A stretch of 64,000 nt of DNA. Source: Lachnobacterium bovis DSM 14045. GTDB taxonomy: Bacteria; Bacillota; Clostridia; Lachnospirales; Lachnospiraceae. Below are positions 7,817 to 18,335 of the stretch, in pieces. Location: NCBI RefSeq assembly GCF_900107245.1, contig NZ_FNPG01000007.1, positions 1-64,000 of the forward strand, written 5' to 3'. The stretch's first letter is position 1. Each line of letters opens with the position of its first letter. Position numbers and translations under genes: made by a program. The notes beneath the pieces are model-generated. The model had not been told where the DNA came from. It saw nothing but the letters and a program-made list of their open reading frames with translations, and made no database searches.

Positions 7817-10800
7817 ATGAGCGATGTACGTCGTGTTTATGTAGAAAAAAAAGCTGATTTTGCGGTAAAGGCAAAAGAGCTAAAACATGAAATTAAACAT
7901 TATTTAGGAATTAATTCAATCGAATCTGTTAGAGTATTAATAAGATATGATATTGAGAATATATCTGAAGAAACATATAAAAAAGCATTATACACAGTTT
8001 TTTCAGAAGCACCAGTAGATATGGTTTATGAGGAAAAAATTGATTTGGCAGGAGAAAGAGTTTTTTCTGTTGAATTTTTACCAGGACAATTTGATCAGAG
8101 AGCAGATTCAGCTGAACAATGTGTTAAATTGTTAAATGAAAACGAAGAACCTATTATACGTTCTGCAACAACTTACGTCATCGCAGGTAATATTTCAAAC
8201 GATGAATTTGAGGCAATTAAGAAACATTGTATTAACCCAGTAGATTCTAGAGAAACATCTTTAGAAAAGCCTGAAACATTAAGACAAGATTTTAAAGAGC
8301 CAGAAGATGTATTAGTATTTGACGGCTTCGTTGATATGGATGAAGAAAAATTAAATGAATTATATAAGTCATTAAATCTTGCAATGACTTTTAAAGATTT
8401 CTTACATATTCAGAATTATTTTGCAAATGAAGAAAAAAGAAATCCATCAATGACAGAAATTAGAGTGTTAGATACATATTGGTCTGATCATTGTAGACAT
8501 ACAACATTTTCAACAGAGTTAAAAAATATTAAATTTGATGACGGCTTTTATAAAGAAAGAATTGAAGAAAGCTATAAAGATTATTTAGATTCTCATAAGG
8601 AATTATATAAAGGAAGAGATGACAAGTTCGTTTGCTTGATGGATATTGCGTTATTAGCAATGAAACGTCTAAAAAAAGAAGGAAAATTAGATGATCAAGA
8701 AGAGAGTGACGAAATCAATGCATGTTCAATTGTTGTTCCGGTTGAAGTAGATGGAAAAATTGAAGAATGGTTAGTAAACTTTAAAAATGAAACTCATAAT
8801 CATCCAACAGAAATCGAACCATTTGGTGGCGCAGCAACATGTTTAGGAGGAGCTATTAGAGATCCATTATCTGGACGTACTTATGTATATCAGGCCATGC
8901 GTGTAACAGGAGCAGCAGATCCAACAAAACCTGTTTCAGAAACATTAGCTGGAAAATTACCACAGAAGAAAATAGTTAGAGAAGCGGCTCATGGATATAG
9001 TTCATATGGTAACCAGATTGGTTTGGCAACAGGCTATGTAAAAGAAGTTTATCATCCAGATTACGTTGCTAAAAGAATGGAAATTGGTGCAGTAATGGGA
9101 GCAGCACCTAGAAGAGCTGTTCAGAGATTGAATTCTGATCCAGGTGATATTATCGTTTTATTAGGTGGTCGAACAGGACGCGATGGTATCGGTGGAGCTA
9201 CAGGTTCATCTAAAGCACATACTACAAAATCTACATCGGTTTGTGGAGCTGAAGTTCAAAAAGGTAATGCTCCAACAGAAAGAAAATTACAAAGATTATT
9301 CCGTCGTGAAGAAGTTAGCCATATTATTAAAAAATGTAATGACTTTGGAGCAGGTGGAGTTTCAGTTGCCATCGGAGAATTAGCAGACGGATTAAGAATT
9401 TGTTTGGATAAGGTTCCAAAGAAATATGCAGGTTTAGATGGAACAGAAATTGCTATTTCTGAATCACAAGAGAGAATGGCTGTTGTTGTTGCAAAAGAAG
9501 ATGTGGATAAGTTCTTACAGTATGCAAAAGAAGAAAATTTAGAAGCAACAACTGTAGCTGTTGTTACAGAAGAAAAACGATTAATTCTTGAGTGGAGAGG
9601 AAAAGAAATCGTTAACATTTCTAGAGCATTTTTGGATACAAATGGCGCACATCAAGAAACAGATGTAGAAGTAGAAATGCCAGATGAAAACGAAAATTAC
9701 TTAGAAAAAATTAATTCAAATAGTATTTGCAAAGCTCTTGAAGAAGGTGATATAAAGAAAGCCTGGATGGAAGAATTATCAGACATCAATGTATGTTCTC
9801 AAAAAGGGTTAGTAGAAATGTTTGATGGTTCTATTGGAGCAGGAAGCGTTTTGATGCCATATGGTGGAAGATATCAGTTAACAGAAACACAGAGTATGGT
9901 TGCTAAATTGCCTGTATTAAAAGGAAAATGTGATACTGTTACTATGATGTCTTATGGTTTTGATCCATATTTATCATCATGGAGTCCTTACCATGGAGCA
10001 ATTTATGCTGTATTAGAATCATTGTCAAGAATTGTCGCAGTAGGTGGAGATTATAAGAAAGTAAGATTCACATTCCAAGAGTACTTTAGAAGAATGTCTA
10101 GCGATGCAAAAAGATGGAGTCAGCCACTTGCGGCATTACTTGGAGCATATGATGCACAAATTGGTTTTGGTTTACCATCAATAGGTGGAAAAGATTCAAT
10201 GTCTGGAACATTCAATGATATTGATGTACCACCAACATTAGTTTCTTTTGCAGTAGACGTTGCACGTGAAAAAGATGTTGTGACACCTGAAATAAAAAAA
10301 GAAGACGATAAATTAGTATTATTTACTATTGAAAAAGATAAATACAGTTTACCAAATTATGAACAAGTTAAAAAATTATATGATTTTATTCGTTCATTAG
10401 TTGAAAAGAATTTAATTGAATCATCATATGCGCTAGATGGAAAAGGATTAGTAGCGGCTGTATCAAAAATGGGATTCGGTAATAAACTTGGTGTAACAAT
10501 TTCAAATGATGTTACAGAAAAAGAATTATTTGCTCCTGGATTTGGTAATATAGTATGTGAAATTGATGATAAATACTTGGAAGAAGTTCTTAAGTTTGCA
10601 AAAGAAGCTAACTTAGAGCAATTTGTTAAAGTTGTTGGTCATGTAAATGAATTACAGGCATTTGTATATGGAAATATGATTTTACCAATTGAAGAAGCCT
10701 TAAATGGATGGAAAGCTCCACTTGAAAAAGTTTTTGCAACAAAAGCAACAGATGATACTTCAAAAGTTGAAGAAAAATTATATGATGCAAAAAATATTTA

Positions 10801-11620
10801 TGTTTGTAAAAACAAAGTAGCAAGACCTAAAGTATTTATTCCAGTTTTCCCAGGTACTAACTGTGAATATGATAGTGCAAGAGCTTTCGAAAATGCAGGC
10901 GCAGATACAATTGTCAAGGTGTTCAAAAACTTAACAGCTGATGATATTAGAGAATCTGTTGACGAATTTGTAAAAGCAATTAATCAATCACAGATTATTA
11001 TGTTCCCAGGTGGATTTTCAGCTGGTGATGAACCAGAAGGATCAGCAAAGTTCTTTGCAACAGCTTTTAGAAATGCTAAAATGACAGAAGCAGTAAATGA
11101 TTTAATTACTAATAGAGATGGTTTAGCATTAGGTATTTGTAACGGATTCCAGGCGTTGATTAAACTTGGATTGGTTCCAAATGGTGAAATTTCACAACAA
11201 AAATCTGATGCGCCAACATTAACTTATAATACTATCAACCGTCATATAAGTAAAATGGTTTATACAAAGGTTGTATCAAATAAATCACCATGGCTTGCAG
11301 GTGCTAAATTAGGTGGGGTTTATACAAATCCGGCATCACATGGTGAAGGAAGATTTGTAGCATCTAAAGAGTGGTTAGAAAAGCTACAGGAGAATGGACA
11401 AATTGCAACACAATACGTAGATTGTGATGGAAATGCTTCTATGGACGAAGAGTGGAATGTTAATGGTTCTTACCTTGCTATTGAAGGTATTACAAGCCCA
11501 GATGGTAGAATCTTAGGTAAGATGGCTCATTCAGAAAGACGTGGAGAGAGTGTTGCAGTTAACATTTATGGTGAGCAAGACCTTAAGATTTTTGAATCAG
11601 GAGTTAAATATTTTAAATAG
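7817..11620 (+). CDS. purL: Phosphoribosylformylglycinamidine synthase, single-chain
   Basis: The 1267-residue enzyme catalyses step 4 of purine synthesis: FGAR + ATP + glutamine to FGAM. It is the large single-chain form (E. coli about 1295 residues), unlike the split PurS-PurL-PurQ of Bacillus. The synthetase part includes NETHNHPTEIEPFGGAATC and SIGGKDSMSGT. The C-terminal class I glutaminase has the nucleophile Cys1108 in LGICNGFQAL and the His1238/Glu1240 pair in AHSERR. GGAGG lies 8 bases upstream of the ATG. A -10-like TATACT (7777-7782) is nearby. No purine riboswitch or PRPP-type leader was recognised. Other purine genes lie 7 kb downstream. Confidence 0.96.
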   Translation: MSDVRRVYVEKKADFAVKAKELKHEIKHYLGINSIESVRVLIRYDIENISEETYKKALYTVFSEAPVDMVYEEKIDLAGERVFSVEFLPGQFDQRADSAEQCVKLLNENEEPIIRSATTYVIAGNISNDEFEAIKKHCINPVDSRETSLEKPETLRQDFKEPEDVLVFDGFVDMDEEKLNELYKSLNLAMTFKDFLHIQNYFANEEKRNPSMTEIRVLDTYWSDHCRHTTFSTELKNIKFDDGFYKERIEESYKDYLDSHKELYKGRDDKFVCLMDIALLAMKRLKKEGKLDDQEESDEINACSIVVPVEVDGKIEEWLVNFKNETHNHPTEIEPFGGAATCLGGAIRDPLSGRTYVYQAMRVTGAADPTKPVSETLAGKLPQKKIVREAAHGYSSYGNQIGLATGYVKEVYHPDYVAKRMEIGAVMGAAPRRAVQRLNSDPGDIIVLLGGRTGRDGIGGATGSSKAHTTKSTSVCGAEVQKGNAPTERKLQRLFRREEVSHIIKKCNDFGAGGVSVAIGELADGLRICLDKVPKKYAGLDGTEIAISESQERMAVVVAKEDVDKFLQYAKEENLEATTVAVVTEEKRLILEWRGKEIVNISRAFLDTNGAHQETDVEVEMPDENENYLEKINSNSICKALEEGDIKKAWMEELSDINVCSQKGLVEMFDGSIGAGSVLMPYGGRYQLTETQSMVAKLPVLKGKCDTVTMMSYGFDPYLSSWSPYHGAIYAVLESLSRIVAVGGDYKKVRFTFQEYFRRMSSDAKRWSQPLAALLGAYDAQIGFGLPSIGGKDSMSGTFNDIDVPPTLVSFAVDVAREKDVVTPEIKKEDDKLVLFTIEKDKYSLPNYEQVKKLYDFIRSLVEKNLIESSYALDGKGLVAAVSKMGFGNKLGVTISNDVTEKELFAPGFGNIVCEIDDKYLEEVLKFAKEANLEQFVKVVGHVNELQAFVYGNMILPIEEALNGWKAPLEKVFATKATDDTSKVEEKLYDAKNIYVCKNKVARPKVFIPVFPGTNCEYDSARAFENAGADTIVKVFKNLTADDIRESVDEFVKAINQSQIIMFPGGFSAGDEPEGSAKFFATAFRNAKMTEAVNDLITNRDGLALGICNGFQALIKLGLVPNGEISQQKSDAPTLTYNTINRHISKMVYTKVVSNKSPWLAGAKLGGVYTNPASHGEGRFVASKEWLEKLQENGQIATQYVDCDGNASMDEEWNVNGSYLAIEGITSPDGRILGKMAHSERRGESVAVNIYGEQDLKIFESGVKYFK

Positions 11621-11719
11621 TATGTAAATTACTTTAAATAGTATGATGGTTTTGAAAAATATTATTTAGATTTATACAAATATTGTTTAAATTTAGTTAT
11701 GAAAAATTGTTTTATTAGG

Positions 11720-11801
11720 CAACTCATTAAAATATAGAAGCTGATATGTAAAACGCAAATAAAAGCTTATTAATAAATTTACTTGACACGATAATGAGTT
11801 G
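11720..11801. repeat. Inverted repeat downstream of purL
   Basis: CAACTCATTA (11720-11729) and TAATGAGTTG (11792-11801) are perfect 10-bp inverted arms separated by 62 bases. The right arm overlaps the spacer of a possible promoter, TTGACA (11783-11788) to TATAGA (11805-11810). Function unknown. Confidence 0.5.
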
Positions 11802-11813
11802 TAATATAGAAAA

Positions 11814-11850
11814 GGGCTATACATCGATATAGGTGTATAGCCCCTATTTT
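11814..11850 (+). terminator. Intrinsic terminator after purL
   Basis: A perfect 10-bp stem GGGCTATACA (11814-11823) / TGTATAGCCC (11834-11843) is followed by CTATTTT. It also works on the minus strand (AAAAG before it), so it may serve the convergent phosphatase gene. Confidence 0.8.
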
Positions 11851-11926
11851 ATTGTTCAATCACTGTACAAGTGTTGATTTGCTGTAAAATAGTTGAATAA
11901 TTGATAACAATTAATCAATATGATAA

Positions 11927-12727
11927 TCATATCTTTTTAAAAATAGGTTTTCTTTCTTTAAATATCGTAAAAAAATCAAATCCTGAATCTTTTAAAATTT
12001 GAATTGCTTTATCAAAATCATATGCAACATGTTCACATTTATGAGCGTCAGAACCAAGAGTAATTATTTCTCCACCAAGTTCTTTATAACGCTTTATAAT
12101 GTCTTCGCAAGGATTTGGATGTCCTAAACCATATTTAAATCCGCCTGTATTGAGTTCTATGCCTTTTCCCATATTGATTATTTTTTTGAGTATTTCATCA
12201 ATTATATCTGAAAACTTCAAATATGAATAAAACTTATTAGTGTTTGGACCATATCGAACAACGTAGTCAATATGTCCATAAACATCAAAATTGTTGAATG
12301 AATTTAAATTTTCGAGTATCGATTCAAAATACTCGTAATATGCTTCATCTTCAGACTTATCTTTAAAAAAATCTGGATAATATGGATCAAAACCGTGTAC
12401 AACATGGCTAGATCCTATTACAAAGTCAAAAGGGTATGAATTGATTAATGCATTGTTTTTATTAGCTATTTCAGGCTGTAAACCTACTTCAATACCAAAT
12501 CCCAATTCTATTTGATCTTTATATTTATCCTTGAATGTACTAAATTTTTTTAGATAAGAATCTGCATCTAATAAAAATAGAGAGGGTTCATCTGGATAGT
12601 CATAATCAAGATGTTCGGTAAAATATATACCATTAAGATTTAAAGATATTGCCTTTTTAATAATTTGCTCCATTGGAGTATCACTATCACCCGAAAAAGA
12701 AGAGTGTAAATGAGCATCCCATAACAT
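11927..12727 (-). CDS. PHP-family histidinol phosphatase (HisJ/HisK type)
   Basis: The 266-residue PHP-domain phosphohydrolase opens with the metal-binding motif DAHLHSSFSGDSD (HLH at residues 6-8). Further conserved metal ligands include the His in FTEHLDY, IGSSHVVHGF, YGHIDYVVRYG and the late LGSDAHKCEHV. The pattern and length fit the histidinol-phosphate phosphatase that dephosphorylates histidinol phosphate in histidine synthesis. No other his genes are in the window, so the substrate rests on family resemblance only. CAGGAGG lies 7 bases upstream of the start on the minus strand. Confidence 0.82.
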   Translation of the reverse strand: MLWDAHLHSSFSGDSDTPMEQIIKKAISLNLNGIYFTEHLDYDYPDEPSLFLLDADSYLKKFSTFKDKYKDQIELGFGIEVGLQPEIANKNNALINSYPFDFVIGSSHVVHGFDPYYPDFFKDKSEDEAYYEYFESILENLNSFNNFDVYGHIDYVVRYGPNTNKFYSYLKFSDIIDEILKKIINMGKGIELNTGGFKYGLGHPNPCEDIIKRYKELGGEIITLGSDAHKCEHVAYDFDKAIQILKDSGFDFFTIFKERKPIFKKI

Positions 12728-13139
12728 TTTTTGTCCTCCTGAAAATAAATTTTAGAATTTTTAAGTTAAAACTTTTGTTTTTGAAATAATTCAATTAATA
12801 GTATAGAAAATTCAAACAAAATAAGTGAACTACTTATAGCTATTTTAAATTATATATAAAGAAAAAGAAAGAATTATTTACTAAAAAATAACTGAAAAAG
12901 TAAAAAATAATTTATAAAAAAGTAATATTTTGCTTTTATCATAAAGGATAATTAATAAAAATAAAAAATATTTTTGTGAAAATTGCCTTAAAATGTATCC
13001 TGATAAAAACTTCTAGTGAAAAAATTAACAAAGACAAAAGAAAGCACTTGAAATTTTTTAAATTATTATGTAAAATATAAAAAGCGTGGGAACACTTTTT
13101 CCCAATAATTTTATTTATAATTCTAGGAGGAATTAAATC
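12728..13139 (+). other. Upstream region of gap
   Basis: The 412-base gap is very AT-rich and without a supportable gene for its first 300 bases. Its 3' end holds the gap promoter (13048-13076), a short dyad (13087-13104) and the ribosome binding site AGGAGG (about 13125). Confidence 0.6.
13048..13076 (+). promoter_or_regulatory. Promoter of gap
   Basis: TTGAAA (13048-13053), a 17-base spacer, TAAAAT (13071-13076). The predicted transcript would begin near 13083, just before a dyad TGGGAA-N6-TTCCCA (13087-13104) that could be a repressor site or a 5' stabilising hairpin. Confidence 0.75.
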
Positions 13140-14159
13140 ATGGCAGTAAGAGTAGCAATTAATGGATTTGGCCGTATTGGTCGTCTTGCATTCAGACAAA
13201 TGTTCCAGGCAGAGGGATTCGAAATCGTTGCAATCAACGATTTAACAAGCCCAGAAATGCTTGCATATTTATTAAAATATGATTCTTCACAGGGACGTTA
13301 TGCAAAAGCTGAAACAGTAACAAATTCTGATCATTCAATCACAGTTGATGGACAGGAAATCGAAATTTACAAAGAAGCAGATGCTCACAACCTTCCTTGG
13401 GGAGATCTTGATATCGACGTAGTTCTTGAGTGTACAGGTTTCTACACATCAAAAGCTAAAGCACAGGCTCACATCGATGCAGGTGCTAAGAAAGTAGTTA
13501 TTTCAGCTCCAGCTGGTAACGATCTTCCAACAATCGTTTACAACACAAACCACGAGACATTAACAGCAGATGACAATATCATCTCAGCTGCTTCATGTAC
13601 AACAAACTGCTTAGCTCCAATGGCTAAAGCATTAAACGATTTAGCACCAATTCAGTCTGGTATCATGGTAACTATCCATGCTTACACAGGTGATCAGATG
13701 ATCCTTGACGGACCACAGAGAAAAGGTAACTTCCGTCGTAGCCGTGCAGGTGCTGAAAACATCGTACCTAACTCAACAGGTGCTGCTAAAGCAATCGGTC
13801 TTGTAGTTCCAGAATTAAACGGAAAATTAATCGGATCTGCTCAGCGTGTACCAGTTCCAACAGGTTCTACAACAATCTTAACAGCAGTTGTTAAAGGAAA
13901 CGTAACAGTTGACGAAATCAACGCTAAAATGAAAGCTTCTACAAACGAATCATTCGGATACAATGAAGATCAAATCGTATCTAAAGATATCGTAGGTATG
14001 ACATTCGGTTCATTATTCGATGCTACACAGACAATGTGTGTACCAACAGAAGATGGAAATACAGAAGTACAGGTTGTTTCATGGTATGATAATGAAAACT
14101 CATTCACATCTAACATGTGCAGAACAATCAAATACTTTGCTAAATTCTTAAACAAATAA
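13140..14159 (+). CDS. gap: Glyceraldehyde-3-phosphate dehydrogenase, type I
   Basis: The 339-residue NAD-dependent glycolytic enzyme oxidises and phosphorylates glyceraldehyde-3-phosphate. The N-terminal Rossmann motif is [12 protein letters not shown] and the active site is SCTTNCLAP with nucleophile Cys153. Its partner His lies in the segment TIHAYTGDQ. It is the first gene of a glycolytic block (gap, pgk, tpi, gpmI), but a strong terminator separates it from pgk. Codon use is more GC- and C-ending-rich than in the neighbours (AAC, TTC, ATC), as expected for a highly expressed gene. AGGAGGAA lies 9 bases before the ATG. Confidence 0.97.
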   Translation: MAVRVAINGFGRIGRLAFRQMFQAEGFEIVAINDLTSPEMLAYLLKYDSSQGRYAKAETVTNSDHSITVDGQEIEIYKEADAHNLPWGDLDIDVVLECTGFYTSKAKAQAHIDAGAKKVVISAPAGNDLPTIVYNTNHETLTADDNIISAASCTTNCLAPMAKALNDLAPIQSGIMVTIHAYTGDQMILDGPQRKGNFRRSRAGAENIVPNSTGAAKAIGLVVPELNGKLIGSAQRVPVPTGSTTILTAVVKGNVTVDEINAKMKASTNESFGYNEDQIVSKDIVGMTFGSLFDATQTMCVPTEDGNTEVQVVSWYDNENSFTSNMCRTIKYFAKFLNK

Positions 14160-14203
14160 TTTAATATATAAGAATTATTAGTAAAAAAATAGACCTTAAT
14201 GGG

Positions 14204-14233
14204 GGTCCAGCTCTATTGGGCTGGACCTTTTTT
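14204..14233 (+). terminator. Intrinsic terminator after gap
   Basis: GGTCCAGC (14204-14211) / GCTGGACC (14220-14227) with an 8-nt loop is followed by six T. This strong hairpin separates gap from pgk. Some readthrough may supply pgk, because no clear pgk promoter is visible in the 40 bases that follow. Confidence 0.9.
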
Positions 14234-14274
14234 AATAGTAAAAAATATTGTTAATATTCGATGGAGGAATAGAC

Positions 14275-15495
14275 ATGGGATTAAATAAAAAATCTGTTGA
14301 TGATATTAATGTAAGTGGACAAAGAGTCCTTTGCAGATGTGATTTTAACGTACCACTTAAAGATGGTAAAATTACAGACGAAAATAGACTTGTTGCAGCA
14401 TTACCAACAATCAAAAAATTAATTGCTGATGGTGGAAAAGTAATTCTTTGCTCTCACCTTGGTAAACCAAAGGGAGAACCAAAACCAGAATTATCTTTAG
14501 CTCCTGTAGCTGTACGTTTATCTGAATTATTAGGACAGGAAGTAAAATTCGCTGCTGATGATGAAGTAGTAGGCGCTAATGCTAGAGCTGCTGTAGAAGC
14601 TATGAAAGATGGAGAAGTTGTACTTCTTCAGAATACTCGTTATAGAGCAGAAGAAACAAAAAACGGTGAAGCATTATCAAAAGACTTAGCTTCTCTTGCT
14701 GATGTATTTGTAAACGATGCTTTCGGTACAGCTCATAGAGCTCACTGCTCAAATGTAGGTGTAGCTGAATGCTTAAAAGCAGAAGGTAAACCAGCTGTAG
14801 TTGGATACTTAATGCAGAAAGAAATCGATTTCCTTGGAAAAGCTGTTGAAAATCCAGTACGTCCATTTGTAGCTATCCTTGGTGGAGCTAAAGTTGCTGA
14901 TAAATTAAACGTAATCAACAACCTTCTTGAGAAATGTGATACTCTTATCATCGGTGGTGGTATGGCTTACACATTCCTTAAAGCACAGGGATTCGAAATC
15001 GGAACATCTCTTTGCGATGATTCTAAACTTGATTACTGTAAAGAAATGCTTGCTAAAGCTGAAAAACTTGGAAAGAAAATCTTACTTCCAGTTGATTCTG
15101 TAACAGTAAAATCATTCCCTAACCCAATTGATGCTGAAGTTGCAAGTGAAGTACATGCTAATGAAGATATGCCAAGCGATCAATTAGCTGGTGATATCGG
15201 ACCAAAAACAGCTGAATTATATGCTAACGAAGTTAAAGCAGCTAAGACTGTTGTATGGAATGGACCAATGGGTGTATTTGAAAACCCAACACTTTCAAAA
15301 GGTACTTTAAAAGTTGCTGAAGTATTAGCAGATGCTGATGCTACAACAATCATCGGTGGTGGTGATTCAGCAGCAGCTGTTAACCAGATGGGATTCGGAC
15401 CAAAGATGAGCCACATCTCTACAGGTGGTGGAGCTTCATTAGAGTTCTTAGAAGGTAAAGCACTTCCAGGTGTTGTTGCAGCTGACGAAAAATAA
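14275..15495 (+). CDS. pgk: Phosphoglycerate kinase
   Basis: The 406-residue glycolytic kinase transfers phosphate from 1,3-bisphosphoglycerate to ADP. Conserved segments are RCDFNVPL, the basic patch [25 protein letters not shown] and the nucleotide-binding Gly-rich [12 protein letters not shown]. An ATG exists 27 bases upstream in frame (14248), but GGAGG at 14263-14267 is correctly placed only for 14275, and the family N-terminus matches [15 protein letters not shown]. It lies between gap and tpi. Confidence 0.96.
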   Translation: MGLNKKSVDDINVSGQRVLCRCDFNVPLKDGKITDENRLVAALPTIKKLIADGGKVILCSHLGKPKGEPKPELSLAPVAVRLSELLGQEVKFAADDEVVGANARAAVEAMKDGEVVLLQNTRYRAEETKNGEALSKDLASLADVFVNDAFGTAHRAHCSNVGVAECLKAEGKPAVVGYLMQKEIDFLGKAVENPVRPFVAILGGAKVADKLNVINNLLEKCDTLIIGGGMAYTFLKAQGFEIGTSLCDDSKLDYCKEMLAKAEKLGKKILLPVDSVTVKSFPNPIDAEVASEVHANEDMPSDQLAGDIGPKTAELYANEVKAAKTVVWNGPMGVFENPTLSKGTLKVAEVLADADATTIIGGGDSAAAVNQMGFGPKMSHISTGGGASLEFLEGKALPGVVAADEK

Positions 15496-15580
15496 TTTTT
15501 TTAGATTATTTTTATAAAAAATTTTATATATAGTATTCTTTAGCTAAGAATACAAAGACCTTTAGAAGGAGATATTAATT

Positions 15581-16330
15581 ATGTCAAGAAGAAAAATCGT
15601 AGCCGGAAACTGGAAAATGAACATGACTCCAAGCCAGGCTGTTAAATTAGTAGAAGAATTAAAACCATTAGTAGCATCTGATGATGTTGATGTAGTATAC
15701 TGCGTACCTGCAATTGACATTGTACCAGTAGTAGAAGCTGTTAAAGGAACTAACGTAGAAGTTGGTGCTGAAAACATGTACTTCGAAGAAAGTGGTGCTT
15801 ATACAGGAGAAATCTCAGCTCAGATGTTAGTTGATGCTGGTGTTAAGTATGTTATCATTGGTCACTCTGAAAGAAGAGATTACTTCAAAGAAGATGATGT
15901 ATTATTAAACAAAAAAGTTAAAAAAGCTTTAGAAGCTGGATTAACTCCAATTCTTTGCTGTGGTGAATCATTAGAGCAGAGAGAATCTGGTGTTACATTA
16001 GATTGGATCCGTTTACAGATTAAATCTGATTTAGAAGGTGTAACAGCTGATCAAGTTAAAAATATCGTAATCGCTTACGAACCAATTTGGGCTATCGGAA
16101 CAGGTAAAACAGCTACTTCTGATCAAGCACAGGAAGTTTGTGGAGCTATTCGTGAGTGCATTAAAGAAATGTACGATGAAGCTACAGCTGAAGCAGTACG
16201 TATTCAGTACGGCGGATCTGTTAATGCAGGAAATGCAGCTGAAATCTTTGCAAAACCTGACATTGACGGTGGTCTTGTAGGTGGAGCTTCTTTAAAACCA
16301 GATTTTGGTAAAGTAGTTAACTACAAATAA
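15581..16330 (+). CDS. tpiA: Triosephosphate isomerase
   Basis: The 249-residue TIM barrel interconverts dihydroxyacetone phosphate and glyceraldehyde-3-phosphate. Catalytic residues visible are Lys in GNWKMN, His95 in IGHSERR and Glu167 in [12 protein letters not shown], plus the phosphate-gripping [18 protein letters not shown] lies 8 bases upstream of the ATG. It is 85 bases after pgk with no terminator between them, so pgk-tpi is probably one transcript. Confidence 0.97.
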   Translation: MSRRKIVAGNWKMNMTPSQAVKLVEELKPLVASDDVDVVYCVPAIDIVPVVEAVKGTNVEVGAENMYFEESGAYTGEISAQMLVDAGVKYVIIGHSERRDYFKEDDVLLNKKVKKALEAGLTPILCCGESLEQRESGVTLDWIRLQIKSDLEGVTADQVKNIVIAYEPIWAIGTGKTATSDQAQEVCGAIRECIKEMYDEATAEAVRIQYGGSVNAGNAAEIFAKPDIDGGLVGGASLKPDFGKVVNYK

Positions 16331-16382
16331 TTAAATAAATTAAAATGGCAACAATTGTGCTTTACGCATAAATGACCATGCG

Positions 16383-16427
16383 AGCGGGTTTCATTTTGTT
16401 TTTATTGACGATGAAATCCGCTTTTTT
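16383..16427 (+). terminator. Intrinsic terminator after tpiA
   Basis: AGCGGGTTTCAT (16383-16394) pairs with ATGAAATCCGCT (16411-16422) with one G-U pair, followed by a run of T. Confidence 0.88.
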
Positions 16428-16556
16428 ATGAGAATGAAAGAATTATGTAGTTATTTATTTAAAAATAAAACTATATATTTACATAAATAGTTTTCTGTAT
16501 GTGAGGATTTTATAAAAAATTCATATTAAATTAATTATGTTTGTTAAAATATTCAC

Positions 16557-16586
16557 TTGAAAACATTTTAAAATAATGTATTATAT
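16557..16586 (+). promoter_or_regulatory. Probable promoter of gpmI
   Basis: TTGAAA (16557-16562) is followed by overlapping -10 candidates TATTAT (16579-16584, spacer 16) and TTATAT (16581-16586, spacer 18). It lies about 65 bases before the start codon. Confidence 0.55.
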
Positions 16587-16648
16587 TAATAGTGTGATAT
16601 TGTTTTTTTTCACAAACATAGTATAGATGTAAAGAGAGGAAAATATAT

Positions 16649-18196
16649 ATGAGTAAAAAACCAGTAGTTTTAATGGTACTTGATGGATATGGTTTAAGTG
16701 ATAAGACAGAAGGAAATGCTATTGCAATGGCTAATACTCCTGTAATGGATAAATTAATGAAAGAGTGTCCATTCCAAAAAGGATATGCTTCAGGTTTAGC
16801 TGTAGGACTTCCAGATGGTCAGATGGGTAACTCAGAAGTTGGACATATGAATATCGGTGCTGGACGAGTAATTTACCAGGATCTTACAAGAATTTCAAAA
16901 GCAATTGAAGACAGATCATTCTTTGATAATAAGGTTATTGCAGAGGCAATGGAAAATTGTAAGAAAAATGATTCAGATTTACACCTTTGGGGATTACTTT
17001 CTGATGGTGGTGTTCATAGCCACATCGATCATTTATATGGCTTACTACAGATGGCTAAAGAATTTGGATTATCTAAAGTATATGTTCATGCATTTTTAGA
17101 TGGTAGAGACACACCACCAGCATCTGGAAAGAGTTATGTAGAAACATTACAGAAAAAAATGGATGAAATCGGTGTAGGTAAAATCGCTTCATTAGCAGGA
17201 CGTTATTATGCAATGGATCGTGATAATAACTGGGATCGTGTACAACTTGCTTATGATTCATTAGTTGCAGGTGAAGGTGTAGTCGCTGAGGATGCTGTTC
17301 AGGCTATGGCTGATTCTTATGCTAAAGATGTAACAGATGAATTTGTTGTACCAACGGTTATCGTTGAAAATGGTAAACCATTATCAGTTGTTAAACCAGA
17401 AGATTCAGTAATTTTCTTCAACTTTAGACCTGATAGAGCTAGAGAAATGACAAGAGCTTTCTGCGATGACAAATTTACAGGATTTGAAAGAAAAGGTGGA
17501 TTCTTAGGAGTACACTTCGTTTGCTTCAAAGATTATGATGAGTCAATCGGTAATAAGTTTGTTGCTTTCCCTAAAGAAGAAATTGCTAATACATTTGGTG
17601 AATACCTTGCAAAGAATGGTAAAAAACAGTTAAGATTAGCTGAAACTGAGAAATATGCACACGTTACATTCTTCTTCAATGGTGGTGTAGAAGAACCAAA
17701 TATTGAAGAAAAACGTATCTTAGTTAATTCACCTAAAGATGTTGCAACATATGATTTAAAACCAGAAATGAGTGCACCAGAAGTAGGAGTAGATTTAGTA
17801 GAAGCTGTTAAATCTGATGAATATGATGTAATCATTATCAACTTTGCTAACCCAGATATGGTTGGACATACAGGTGTAATTCCTGCTGCAGTTAAAGCTG
17901 TAGAAAAAATTGATGAATTAGTAGGAAAAACTGTAGAAGCTGTTAAAGAAGTTGGCGGTGTAATGTTTATTTGTGCTGATCACGGTAATGCTGAAAAGAT
18001 GGTTGATTATGAAACAGGCAAACCACATACAGCTCATACAACAAATCCAGTTCCATTTATTCTTGTTGGCGGAGAAGATAATTGGGATCTTAAAGAAAAC
18101 GGACGTCTTTGCGATATCGCTCCAACATTACTTGATATCATGGAAATGGAACAGCCAAAAGAAATGACAGGTGTTTCTTTATTAGTTCGTAAATAA
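16649..18196 (+). CDS. gpmI: 2,3-bisphosphoglycerate-independent phosphoglycerate mutase
   Basis: The 515-residue two-domain manganese enzyme interconverts 3- and 2-phosphoglycerate. The N-terminal metal motif is VLDGYGL, the phosphoserine nucleophile is Ser62 in GNSEVGH, and the substrate loops are DGRDTPPASG and GRYYAMDRDNNWDR. C-terminal metal ligands are in NPDMVGHTG and CADHGNAEKM. The length is typical (about 510). It has its own promoter and terminator. Together with gap-pgk-tpi it covers the payoff phase up to 2-phosphoglycerate; enolase is not in the window. Confidence 0.97.
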   Translation: MSKKPVVLMVLDGYGLSDKTEGNAIAMANTPVMDKLMKECPFQKGYASGLAVGLPDGQMGNSEVGHMNIGAGRVIYQDLTRISKAIEDRSFFDNKVIAEAMENCKKNDSDLHLWGLLSDGGVHSHIDHLYGLLQMAKEFGLSKVYVHAFLDGRDTPPASGKSYVETLQKKMDEIGVGKIASLAGRYYAMDRDNNWDRVQLAYDSLVAGEGVVAEDAVQAMADSYAKDVTDEFVVPTVIVENGKPLSVVKPEDSVIFFNFRPDRAREMTRAFCDDKFTGFERKGGFLGVHFVCFKDYDESIGNKFVAFPKEEIANTFGEYLAKNGKKQLRLAETEKYAHVTFFFNGGVEEPNIEEKRILVNSPKDVATYDLKPEMSAPEVGVDLVEAVKSDEYDVIIINFANPDMVGHTGVIPAAVKAVEKIDELVGKTVEAVKEVGGVMFICADHGNAEKMVDYETGKPHTAHTTNPVPFILVGGEDNWDLKENGRLCDIAPTLLDIMEMEQPKEMTGVSLLVRK

Positions 18197-18291
18197 TAGT
18201 ATCTAATTAATTTGATTAGTAAAAATAATGAATTTTAAGTTAGATAATATATAAAATGCCTAGTCTTTTTTGAAACATTAGGTAATTTAAT

Positions 18292-18335
18292 GAGCACTAT
18301 CGTAGCATTTTGCTAGTGTATAGTGCTCTATTTTT
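18292..18335 (+). terminator. Intrinsic terminator after gpmI
   Basis: GAGCACTAT (18292-18300) / ATAGTGCTC (18320-18328) is a perfect 9-bp outer stem with a small inner stem TAGCA/TGCTA, followed by TATTTTT. Confidence 0.88.

Noticed and set aside
12939-13199. An 86-codon minus-strand open frame overlapping the start of gap
   Set aside because: It covers the gap promoter and ribosome binding site, has no Shine-Dalgarno and looks like random AT-rich coding.
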